Assembly (NCBI GenBank): GCA_963971305.1
Contig: OZ020307.1
Span: 50,899,702-50,963,701, forward strand
DNA length: 64,000 bases
Direction of reading: 5' to 3'
Source of the DNA: Arcuatula senhousia
Taxonomy: Eukaryota > Mollusca > Bivalvia > Mytilida > Mytilidae
Shown: positions 55,136 through 64,000 of the stretch, piece by piece
Layout of the letters: the number at the start of each line of letters is the position of its first letter
Numbering within the stretch: the stretch's first letter is position 1
The notes under the pieces: model-generated
What the model was told of the DNA's origin: nothing
Database searches by the model: none
What the model saw: the letters and a program-made list of their open reading frames with translations, nothing else
Made by a program: the position numbers and the translations under genes

Positions 55136-55413
55136 GTCCTTGCTGAGAATTGTTTACAAAATTATTGCCTCCCCTGAGTGTCTATTCGACCTTGACTTTA
55201 GTTTGTGACCTAATTAAAAAGAAATGAATTGGTGACATTTAAATTGATCTCGTGTTATATAGAAGCAATAGTCATGAACATAAACAGGAGTAAAATGTGT
55301 TGCTTGCTTTTCGCATGAGGCCAAGAACAAAACGGACAAGAGAAAATGAAAGTGAAACCGGAAGCAAAGTATATTTCCGCGGGAAATTTGCATAATTATG
55401 TAAACAAAAACAC
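55136..55413. promoter_or_regulatory. Shared bidirectional promoter region of PRPSAP and NTHL1
   Basis: Only 278 bp separate the two divergent start codons, so both promoters and 5' UTRs must lie here. Candidate sites are an ETS/GABP-type ACCGGAAGC at 55357-55365 and an E2F-like TTTCCGCGGGAAA at 55374-55386. No clear TATA box is seen near either start. Site calls are by motif only. Confidence 0.7.
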
Positions 55414-55818
55414 ATGTGCACGTTTGTTCTCCTGGTCAGACTCAGCAAAAGATCTTTTACAAAGATGACTGATGCAGTAGAATCTAAGTATTTTAGCTCA
55501 AAACCTGTCACACGATCAAAGCTTAGTCTTTGTACCAGTTCTAAAATCAAATTAGAACCGACAGACCTGTCAGAAAATCTGTCGACTGAGAAGAAAACAA
55601 AAGGAAAACGAAAAGTAAAAACAGAGAAAACCGAAATCAAATATGAACAAGACATCAAAGCAGAGAATTCAGGCATAGGTGATGTGAAGAGAGAGAAATG
55701 GGAGCCCCCAAATTGGAGGGACCAACTTAAAAATATGTACGAGATGAGAAAGACTAGGGATGCTCCTGTGGATTCCATGGGTTGTGATGTCATTAGTGAC
55801 ATCAATGCTACACCAGAG
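55414..55818 (+). CDS. NTHL1: NTHL1 exon 1
   Basis: From the first ATG the leader [17 protein letters not shown] is hydrophobic and basic without acids, like a mitochondrial presequence. A second ATG (55465) has the better context (A at -3). A Lys-rich nuclear-type segment ([13 protein letters not shown]) follows. The donor GAG|GTGTTT is weak but phase-consistent with exon 2. Confidence 0.88.
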
Positions 55819-58800
55819 GTGTTTAAAAACTTCCTCAATTTATTCACTTACAGAATGTTTGAAAGGCCTTGAATTAGTGGTAGATGATATTGAGATGTAG
55901 AATGTATAAGTGTACACAACACTACATACATGTACATACATGTTAACAGCACTGCAGTAATTTGAAATCCACCAACCTCAACGTGTAGTAATTAAGGTGC
56001 AAGCATTTGCTCCACAATGAAGGCCTCCCTGGTAGTTGGAAGATCAGCAATACAATCTCATTACTTTGCTTTTGTGTCATGCATCAACATGCATACGCTA
56101 TAACTCCTCTTTTTAATTTATGGTATCAATAATGACAAAAAAAACTTGAACTTGTACATTTTACTTTTAAAATTGTCGTACATACATTGTATTAAAACTT
56201 GCATGTATTAATCCCAGGATTAGACAGTGATGTCAGTCAACGACTATTTGAAGCAGCCTTCATTGTATAAATATGACCAGTTTTCATTATCTATATTAAA
56301 ACTACAATGGTTTTCCATTCTGTTATAAATTTATAATAATTTTGTAGGTATACAGATATCAGGTTCTGTTATCTCTGATGTTGTCCAGTCAAACTAGAGA
56401 CCAAGTAACATCAGCTGCGATGGCAAAGTTAAGGAATCACGGTTGTACCATTGACAATATCCTGAAGACCGATGATGATACTCTTGGCCAACTTATTTAT
56501 CCGGCTGGCTTTTGGAGGGTAAATTAATGTAGTTTACTTACCATAAAAATAATAATGAGATACAAATGAAATTTGGTGGCTCTTGAGCTACTTGTCTTTT
56601 TTTCCTGGCTGGTCAATGTGATACTTATCTAGACATTAATTGAACTCTAGATCTCAATTAGCTGAACAATATTGCAATCCTAACTTCTCTTCTAGCACTT
56701 ACGGTTTTCAAGATATAGTCTAAAATCTGTGAAAATGGTCAACTTTGATGATTAAGAGGAAATAACACCTATAAGGTATAGTCCCACAACTTCGACTCAA
56801 TGGAGAGTTTCGTAGAGCTTTTGATGCTGAAGAAAGAAGGATGCTTCAGATTTTCTCTATCTTTTATACTTTGGTTTCATTATTGTTCATGGAGTATCAA
56901 TTTTTGTGGTTTTCGTGGTACAATGTAGACCTTGACCCACGAAATTTGATACCTCATGATAAGGAAATCTAACATTGTTCTGTATGCTGCATATGTCAGA
57001 ACCTCAAATTTAAGAATCCACGAACTGATCCTTTTTCATCAAACCATGAAAATTGCTACCCACGAAAATAAATGAATCCACAGTACTTTTAGAGCTTTAA
57101 GTCATAAACTATGGTTTGACCCCCCGTTCTATTTTAAGCAACAGTGGCAATGTTGGTTGGTTGGCATGCATAAATTTCTCACACTTGGTAGAGGACATCC
57201 TAGAGATCAAGTGTACAAAGATTTAAAGCAATCCCTTCAGTGGTTTCAGAGAAGATTTTTAAAATTAGTTAAAATTGATAGAAAAAAACAGTTAAAGGGG
57301 GATAACTCTTAAAGGGTTGATCTGACTATTTTGACCCTGAAACCATTTTTGTAGCTCACAATAAGCTCAACAATTTTGCAATGCTTACTTTTTTCTAGCA
57401 CTTACGGTTTTCAAGATAAGGTCCAAAAACTGTGAAAATGGTTAATTTTGATGATTAAGGGGAAATAACTCCTATAAGGAGTCATCCCACAACTTTGACT
57501 CAATGGAGATTTTTGTAGAGGTTTTGATGCAGAAGATAGTAGGTTGCTTTGGATTTTCTTTATCTCTTATACTTTTTGAGATATTAGCTAAAAACTATGG
57601 TCTGACCCCCTGTTGTAATTTTAGCAAGGGCAGCCATGTTGGTTGGTCAGCATGCATAAATTTCACAAAATTGGTAGAGGACATCCTAAAGATCAAGTTT
57701 ACAAAGTTTCAAAGCAATCCAATGGGTGGTTTCAGAGAAGAAGATTTTTGTCTCGCCTGCGACGAATGTCACAAAAGGCGAGACTTAGGTATGGTGATTC
57801 CGGCGGCGACGGCGACGGCGACGGCGGCGGCGGCGGCGTCCACAATTGGTTAAAGTTTTTGCTTAAGTCTGTTTTGTGTGAACTAATTATGTTACACCAT
57901 TGATATTTGGTATGCAGATGCATCAGCATCAGTACAGATCAGTTTTAAAAGGATTTCACCTGTATGCTCCTGCAGTCACAGTCTACTGACTTTGAAATTT
58001 TATACTGATTTGGCCGAGGTTAACCTTTTTTCTTAAGTCTGTTTAACATGAAGCAGTTATGTTACACCATTGATATTTGGTATGCAGTTGCATCAGCATC
58101 AGTACAGATCAGTTTTAAGAGGATTTCACCTGTATGCTCCTGCAGTCACGGTCTACTGACTTTGAAATTTTACACTGATTTGGCCGAGGTTAACCTTTTT
58201 TCTTAAGTCTGTTTAACATGAAGCAGTTATGTTACACAATTGATATTTGGTATGCAGTTGCATCAGCATCAGTACAGATCAGTTTTTAAAGGATTTCGCC
58301 TGTGTGCTCCTGCAGTCACGGTCTACTGACTTTGAAATTTTACACTGATTTGGCCGAGGTTAACCTTTTTTTTTCTTAAGTCTGTTTAACATGAAGCAGT
58401 TATGTTACACCATTGATATTTGGTATGCAGTTGCATCAGCATCAGTACAGGTCAGTTTTTAAAGGATTTCACCTGTATGATCCTGCAGTCACAGTCTACT
58501 GACTTTGAGATTTTACACTTTTTTACTTTTTACTTATGTACTTATAAGGAGGATTTTTACTTCATTTTATACTGTGTCCAGTTGCGACAGGCGAGACATG
58601 TCTCTGTGTTAACAGTTTATTGAAGAAAAGTAAACAGACGACGGACGGACAACGGACGCCTTACAATGACAATAGCTCACATCAAGTGAGCTAAAAAGTG
58701 TAGAAAACTGTATATCTGTGAATTTCAAAGTTCAAAGGGCCAATCAGCAGACCAGAACTAAACAACTTTTCCATTAACTCATCATAGTACACTCACATAC

Positions 58801-61800
58801 CAAAAATCAATTTAATATCTTTAAATTCCATTCCATTCAATTCATTGTTCAAATGCATTCTTTTTTAAAATTAAACCTGTATCTTTTATTTTGCTTTCAG
58901 AGGAAAGTTGAATACATCAAGAAGACCAGTAAAATACTACAGGACCAGTATAACAATGACATTCCTAAAACTGTCGAAGATTTATGTAAATTGCCCGGAG
59001 TTGGTCCAAAAATGGCATACCTTGTAATGAAATGTGCTTGGAATGAAGTTCTGGGTATAGGAGTGGACACACATGTACATAGAATCTCCAATAGGCTGGG
59101 ATGGCACAGAAAACAAACAAAACAACCAGAGGACACAAGAAAAAGTTTAGAGGAATGGCTTCCAAGGTACTTGTACATACATGATAAAAAATCATTTATC
59201 AAATATTAGTTATTTATTAAATATCGGCTATTTAAGTCCCGATGTTTCGGCAGGAATGCCTTCCTCTGGGGTTGATTGTCCTCTTAGTTGACTACATCTT
59301 TAACTTTCATCCATTGTTATCATGTGTGTGTTCTGTTGGTAGGTGATGACGTCATAGTTGACGTTAGTAACGTTACACCAAAAGTCACTTTCTTTTTGAT
59401 GCCAAATTGCCTTATTGGAACTCACTCCAGAGGATTCCCATCTTCTTCTTGACGTTGGCTCCCCTTGGTGTTATGGTGTCTAGTTCTTCGATCCACTGGA
59501 GCTCTTTGATTTGTCTGTAATATTTCGATGTTGATATACATTTTTCTATTATCATAAATTCAACATTGTCCTTTCCAAGTCCATGATCATTAAAATGATC
59601 CGCTACACTCTTCCTTCTTTTCAATCGGATGTCATCGAGATGCTCCTTTAAACGGTCCTGTGCTGATCTTTCCGTTTCTCCTACATAGACAATACGGTTG
59701 CATTCTTTGCAGAATATGCCATACACAAGATTCCTGGTTTTGCATCCAAAGTATGTATTTAAAGGTATAGTAACCCGGTTATTGATATTCAGTTCTTTTT
59801 TCTTTGAAAATTTAAGGCATACTTCGCAACCACAAATTACAGGCTCAGTTACGGTCTTCTTTCTCTCTATTCGGTTGAGCTTACCATGAACCAATATGTC
59901 CCCTAAATTTTGGTCCCTTTTAAATGCAACTAGTGGGGGGTCTTTGAAAACTTCTCTCATTTCTTCTGATTTGTGTAAAATTCCCATATGTTTTCTAATG
60001 ATTTGATGGACATTGGGAAGATGTTTACTGTAAGTTAGTACCATTGGTACTCTGTCTTTCTTTGTTTTCCTACATGTGTATTTCTGTATTTGAGTAATTC
60101 GCTCCTGTCTAGTTTATCTACTTTTGCCAGTTGGGTTTCGATGTGTTTTGAGCTATATCCTCGTTTCCTTAGCTGTTGTTTCAGTTCTCCTCTGTGTCGT
60201 TTGTAGTCATTTTCGTTGCTACATATTCGTTTCAATCTAATTCCCAGACCGTATGGAATAGCTTTCTTGGTGTTATTCGGATGGTTCGATTTCACATTTA
60301 CATACTGTATAAGTGTTTGTCAGTTGGTTTTACATATAAATCTGTTTTTAAGCATCCATTTTCAAGTATTACCAATGTGTCCAGAAATTCAATTTGTTTT
60401 GTATTCCATCTTAGTTGGACTTGTATGTTCGGATGAATATTGTTTGCAAATGATTCGAACTGTTCTAGTTTTTCAATTCCATGTGTCCAGATTCCAAACC
60501 CATCATCGATGAAGCGTTTGTAAAAAAAGGGTCTGTAGGTATTCTTCATTAGTTCTTCATCCCATTTTCTCATGTATGTGCAAGCAAAGTTTTTCCCAAG
60601 TTTTGATCCTAAAGCTATACCATCTGTTTGTAGAAATTTCTTACTTCCTAATTGAAATATATTGTTCTTCAAAACAGTTTCAATTAGTTCCAAGGCTGCT
60701 TCTGTGCTAATTTCGGGATTTGATCTTGAGTTTAGGGCTTCTTTACATGCATCTAAACCCTCTTTAATTGGAACTGATGGATACAGCTTAACCACATCAA
60801 AACAAAATAGAATTGTGTCTTCTGGAAGTGGTGTATTAATTTTGTTTAATTTGTTTAGGAAGTCAGTTGTATCTTTCAAGTAACTGGGTGTATTAGTAAC
60901 ATATTCATTTAACTCCTTCTCCATTAGCCCAGCCATCTTTTCTGTGGGTGTTCCTATACCGCTTACAATTGTTCTGTATGGTTTGTTTTGTTTATGAAGT
61001 TTTGGGTTTCCCTTAAGTCTTCCTGGGTGACAGTACTTTGGGATCAGATATTTCCTTAGGTCTTTGCATATTTGGCCATTCCTATACATCTTGTTTACTA
61101 CTTTTTTAACATTTTTAAGAGCTACATCTGTACCTTCATTCTCTGTTTCCATTTTCTTGTAAGACCCATCGTCTGTGACTTCTTTTTCTAGTTTTGACAT
61201 ATAATCCTTGCTGTCTACGATTACAATTCCAGATCCTTTGTCGGCCGGTCTTATAACTATATCATCATCAAATAATAGATCTTTCAATGCTTTGTTTTCC
61301 GCTGGCGTAATGTTCTTGTCTACTTTTGACTTGATACTTTGAAGTACAGTACACCAAGAGACATACCGTGACTGATCACCGTGATAGTGGTACACCACTC
61401 TTAGAGACATAACAAATATCTTTTTTGCTGTTAAAGATTTTTAAAAAATTCTTTTTACATTTTGAAGGAATGATTATACAGAACAATTTCCAAAAAGAAT
61501 TTTTGAAAAATCTTTAACCACAAAAAAGATATTTGTTATGTCTCTAAGAGTGGTGTACCACTATCACGGTGATCAGTCATGGTATGTCTCTTGGTGTACT
61601 GTATCTCCTCTTTCACTACGTCAATATACATATCCAGCCATTTGTCCCTTCCAGGTTGAGGAGTAAATGTGCTCTTTTTGTTCAGCCATTCCTTCTCTTC
61701 CAAGTTGTCATCTTTATCATCATTTGTTTCGTTCTTTTCAAAGAAGTATTCAGTGAGTCTCATTCGCCGTTCCCACTCTGCTAGATCACTGAGTAATTGT

Positions 61801-64000
61801 GTTACATCAATTTTGTTTCTTGTTGGAATAAAAGTAAAACCTTTTAGTAGAAGTGAAAGTTGTTCTGGTGATAAAGTTTTCGAAGATAGGTTTGTAATAA
61901 TTTCTTCTGACGGAGCTGGTTTTTGCATATGTGTAGTTTCAACTGTTATTTGTTTTGTTTGTGTTTTCTCCTCTCTTGTATTCTTCCTGGTGCAATTATT
62001 CTCGTTCTTTCCATTTGATATTTCGGTCATGTCGAACACCACAAGGACTAATACATGGCACTGTATAATTATTTGATGTGATGTCAGGGTTATCTTTTTC
62101 TGTTCTTTTACTAATCATTTTAGGTTTCAGTAAATTAAAGTGGCTATTATTTAGTAAAATATGTATAGTTGAACTGGTTGATTGGTCATTTGGTTCAAAT
62201 GTTAGTATGGAGATATCTGACTTTTCTCTTTTGTATACCTTTATAGTTCGTTGATATGCATTTGCAGCAGCAAAAATTTCTGCCTCAGTACCCCATGATG
62301 ACGTTTTACCATTAGTTTCTTTTTGTTCTTTTAAATGTTCGTCAAAGCTCCCATCAACAAATTGTTTGTAATAATCCGGGTTTGATGACATTTGTGATAC
62401 GATGTTTTTCCTCACTTCATGATGATTGATTAATACATATATTAGTTGTTTTTAATTTTCATCTATTTTTATACAACTGCAATTTTTTGCAGTGGTATTA
62501 TGTTATGGCGATGTCGTTGTTGTCTGTAGACACTTTGGTTTCCGTGTGATAACTTGTTATAGTAAACCAATTGTTATATGTTTGTAACCACTTAAGGAAG
62601 GTTGGTATTGCATTTGGGGTTTCTGGCCCCTGCATTTAGAGTTTTCCTTGAAGGTTGGTGTAGACTATATAAATGTACATTAGTATAAACAAAATTTGAA
62701 TAAGCAATTCAAAGTCCCCCAAAGAATGCATGTGTCAAAAAGCTTTGTGAGTCCACACTGGGCTGCATGTGTCCAAAGTTTTTGACAATCCATATTTTGC
62801 CCCAAATGTACATGAAGCAGGCAGGAACTGCTTACTCTTCCGGAGCACCTGAGTTCACTCTAGTTACGACTGGAGTTCACGTTGTTCATTGATATTCAGT
62901 TATTTTGTGCTTCAATGTTTTACATGTTGTCTGTTTTTGTCCAGTTCTTGTTGGTGTTTACTGGTCTTGTCTCTGCCCTGTCGGACTTTTGACATTCTGA
63001 TACCCCATTGGTACCTCTACTTCTTTCAACATGTTGCGGTCGTATCATGCTGCACTCGGCCTAGCTTTTTATTTTTATTTTTTTTATACCCTTTCTTGAA
63101 AATTGGAAAATACAGACCAAAACTTTGTGTGATGGACAGACAGAGTTCAGCAGTTTCTAAATATATGCTTTTGATTTTAACTACAAGCTGTGTGGAATAA
63201 TTATAGGGCTTAATGATTTTAATTGATTTTGATTACCATTCATAAATCAGTGCTGCTACAATAACTATTTGAAGAAATTCAAAGAAGTATCCATCTATGA
63301 GGGTCTGTAGTTTAATCCTGAACATAAATATAGTAATTGTCAGATGATCATGAAGTGACACATCAATTAGGTGTGACAAAAATACTTTCAGAGCTTGCCA
63401 AATCTTGTATTCAATATGTCTTCCTTTAACTTTAGGATACTGAAAGAACAATTAAAAGCCCAGACCTATAAGGCCCATACACATGAATGTCCATCTCTGT
63501 TGTCTCATCTTTCTTGCCCTTCTGTTCATGATTTCTGGTCTAACTTGGATATCCAGTTCTTTTATATGGTCATATTTGACATCCTGATTTTTCCAAATTC
63601 TGTCTACGGCTATTTCAAAGGCATTTCATTGTTTTGTTTTTGTTTTGATTGTCAGGGGCGGATCCAAAAATTTTCGAAAGGGGGGTTACACATATTGGAT
63701 TCTGTGGGCCAAAGGTGGGTTCCAGACCAATTTTGCTGAAAATCTACACAAAAAAATTTAAAATTTCGGACGAAACCCTCCCCCCCCCCCCCCCTGGATC
63801 CGCCACTGACTGTGCAGACCATCAGATTTTATGAGTTTAGTATCATTTTCATATTTATAACATTTTATATTTTCAGAGAATTATGGTCAGAGATTAATCA
63901 CCTGATGGTAGGCTTTGGACAACAGACTTGTTTACCTGTAGGTTCGAGGTGTTCTGAATGTCTCAATAAACAAATTTGCCCATTTGGAAGAACCTACAAA
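55414..64000 (+). CDS. NTHL1: Endonuclease III-like DNA glycosylase NTHL1 (3' end just outside window)
   Basis: Exons 55414-55818, 56348-56518, 58901-59166 and 63877-64000 join in phase to 322 residues, already about the full family length. NTHL1 removes oxidised pyrimidines and cuts the strand (glycosylase plus beta-lyase) in nucleus and mitochondria, starting base excision repair. Visible marks: a basic N-terminal extension; [20 protein letters not shown] then [24 protein letters not shown]; helix-hairpin-helix LPGVGPKMA with catalytic Lys (59009-59011); GVDTHVHR with the essential Asp (59066-59068). The [4Fe-4S] loop is C-x6-C-x2-C-x5-C in the last exon. All key residues are present, so the enzyme should be active. 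An in-frame TAA at 55393-55395 limits the start to ATG 55414 or ATG 55465. Intron 3 carries a Penelope-like element. Confidence 0.95.
55819..56347 (+). other. NTHL1 intron 1, nothing recognised
   Basis: AT-rich sequence; no element or exon seen. Confidence 0.5.
56348..56518 (+). CDS. NTHL1: NTHL1 exon 2
   Basis: Acceptor ATTTTGTAG; encodes [20 protein letters not shown], then [20 protein letters not shown] and [11 protein letters not shown]; donor AGG|GTAAAT. This is the first half of the helical glycosylase domain. Confidence 0.96.
56580..58690 (-). mobile_element. Family A-like element (variant) in NTHL1 intron 2, with a B2 insertion
   Basis: At the right the cap reads on + as GACGGACGGACAACGGACGC, then AATAGCTCACATCAAGTGAG, the reverse of a family A start. 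To the left are two units of about 700 bp (CTAGCACTTACGGTTTTCAAG, GGGGAAATAACTCCTATAAG). B2 interrupts it at 57747-58615. The left end cap is not clear; GGCTCTTGAGCTACTTGTC near 56578-56598 may be its remnant. Confidence 0.6.
57747..58615 (+). mobile_element. Family B2 element (copy 3, best preserved)
   Basis: Cap GTCTCGCCTGCGACGAATGT, (GGCGAC)n/(GGC)n tract, four 180-bp units, end TTGCGACAGGCGAGACATGT. Nearly the same as 12641-13412, so both are young copies. Confidence 0.87.
58901..59166 (+). CDS. NTHL1: NTHL1 exon 3 (catalytic Lys and Asp)
   Basis: Acceptor TTTGCTTTCAG; encodes [53 protein letters not shown] and SLEEWLP; donor CCAAG|GTACTT. The Penelope-like element ends about 50 bp beyond this donor. 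Confidence 0.97.
59412..60044 (-). pseudogene. Penelope-like element, GIY-YIG endonuclease
   Basis: 210 codons. [20 protein letters not shown] gives the GIY...YVG pair, followed by [15 protein letters not shown] and DHFNDHG. CGCEVC and C-K-EC give Cys pairs of the zinc-binding linker. The nuclease nicks target DNA for integration. This last segment is intact to its stop. Confidence 0.92.
60035..60295 (-). pseudogene. Penelope-like element, RT thumb/linker segment (shifted frame)
   Basis: [20 protein letters not shown] and [13 protein letters not shown] match the block right after the reverse transcriptase. It is in a different frame from the RT ORF and from the next ORF. Both junctions are one-base-type shifts. 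Confidence 0.85.
60298..61410 (-). pseudogene. Penelope-like reverse transcriptase
   Basis: 370 codons; the first 21 derive from the MITE. Motifs in order: [48 protein letters not shown] (first catalytic Asp); [28 protein letters not shown] (the Asp pair); [20 protein letters not shown]. These are diagnostic of Penelope-type RT. The frame ends by a shift at about 60310. Confidence 0.92.
61347..61601. mobile_element. Palindromic Tc1/mariner-type MITE inside the Penelope-like element
   Basis: 255 bp. Each end starts CAGTACACCAAGAGACATA and is flanked by TA (61345-61346 and 61602-61603). The arms are inverted for about 110 bp with few differences, leaving a loop of about 33 bp. CAGT termini with TA duplication are the Tc1/mariner pattern. 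It splits the Penelope frame between N-terminal region and reverse transcriptase. Confidence 0.82.
61536..62042 (-). pseudogene. Penelope-like element, N-terminal region
   Basis: 168 codons. [19 protein letters not shown] and [17 protein letters not shown] match the conserved region ahead of Penelope reverse transcriptases. The last 20 codons (from 61601 down) are read from the inserted MITE and are not native. Confidence 0.75.
61996..62415 (-). pseudogene. OTU-like cysteine protease fragment
   Basis: 139 codons: [20 protein letters not shown], then [20 protein letters not shown] and [15 protein letters not shown]. The WG-EAEI-A block and the His in NNSHFNLL match the second half of OTU domains, where that His is catalytic. 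The first half with the D-G-N-C motif is missing: the same frame runs into TAA about 35 bases upstream of the first Met. OTU enzymes cleave ubiquitin linkages; some retrotransposons carry them. It overlaps the next ORF by 47 bp in another frame. Confidence 0.65.
62462..63075 (-). mobile_element. Family I element (copy 2, reverse, diverged)
   Basis: On the - strand it starts AGCTAGGCCGAGTGCAGCAT then GATACGACCGCAAC (about 63075 downward). It ends near 62470 in ACTGCAAAAAATTGCAGTTG. It shares GGTTTCCGTGTGATAACTTG with copy 1. It abuts the OTU-like segment. Confidence 0.7.
63655..63808. mobile_element. Short MITE with CAG(G/T)GGCGGATCCA ends
   Basis: 154 bp; left end CAGGGGCGGATCCA, right end TGGATCCGCCACTG. 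A C-run of some 18 bases lies inside the right end. It is 68 bp before NTHL1 exon 4. This end sequence is a common MITE type in invertebrates. Confidence 0.75.
63877..64000 (+). CDS. NTHL1: NTHL1 exon 4 (iron-sulfur loop), cut by window end
   Basis: Acceptor ATTTTCAG; encodes [20 protein letters not shown], then four Cys in C-x6-C-x2-C-x5-C spacing and CPFGRTYK. No stop is reached before base 64000. Confidence 0.95.

Larger units (their letters stand above)
59215..62460 (-). mobile_element. Penelope-like element with upstream OTU-like segment (broken)
   Basis: On the - strand, in order: an OTU-protease-like fragment, a Penelope N-terminal region, a MITE insertion, reverse transcriptase, a linker and GIY-YIG nuclease. 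The 3' region at 59240-59275 reads, on -, CCAGAGGAAGGCATTCCTGC then CGAAACATCGGG, a tail style seen in this group. Frames change at about 62020, 60310 and 60060, so it cannot make one protein now. Ends are approximate; no terminal repeats were found. Confidence 0.8.

Noticed and set aside
55272..55847. 191-codon ORF antisense to NTHL1 exon 1
   Set aside because: Shadow of the coding exon on the other strand; crosses the promoter and lacks any domain.

Overview
The window is nuclear DNA of an animal, most likely a bivalve mollusc. It holds intron-split genes with GT-AG junctions, AT-rich introns of up to several kb, and many repeat families with GTCC/GGAC tracts and tandem cores, a style I know from bivalve genomes. 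The organism call is inference. No bacterial or viral gene set is present.

Three host genes can be read exon by exon. (1) On the + strand, 487-16544 is the 3' part of a PALB2-like gene: the end of a coiled coil, one large disordered exon with two AT-hook-like motifs and many SQ sites, then six exons of a WD40-like domain ending at a TGA. (2) On the - strand, 55135-38744 is a complete nine-exon gene for a PRPP synthetase-associated protein (PRPSAP1/2 type, 361 residues). (3) On the + strand, 55414-64000 holds four exons of the base-excision-repair glycosylase NTHL1, with the catalytic Lys and Asp and the four iron-sulfur Cys; the window ends close to its C-terminus. PRPSAP and NTHL1 are head to head, with 278 bp between their start codons. 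PALB2 and NTHL1 both act in genome maintenance; PRPSAP regulates nucleotide precursor supply.

The rest is dominated by mobile DNA. From 17731 to 34103 a GC-capped repeat is split by a giant (about 15.4 kb) element. That element has inverted termini, subterminal arrays of GTGGGACTT facing inward from both ends, and a decayed intron-containing gene whose clearest exon resembles the C-terminal part of tyrosine-recombinase-like proteins. A BEL/Pao-type LTR retrotransposon (20421-25572) with two identical 683-bp LTRs, but no reverse transcriptase or integrase, lies inside it. NTHL1 intron 3 holds a frameshifted Penelope-like element (reverse transcriptase plus GIY-YIG). Directly upstream of it is an OTU-protease-like fragment, and a palindromic TA-flanked MITE sits within it.

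At least nine repeat families (here called A, B/B2, C, D, E, F, G, I, K) share one plan: short GC-rich inverted words at both ends, often a (GTCC)n/(GGAC)n tract, and a tandem AT-rich core. They are nested in one another in the introns, most deeply in PALB2 intron 4 (7786-13586). Two tRNA-headed SINE copies, several MITEs and an element built from the palindromic word pair CATCCGTA/TACGGATG complete the picture. Exon boundaries below come from reading-frame continuity, GT-AG sites and remembered family similarity; no alignment was run.
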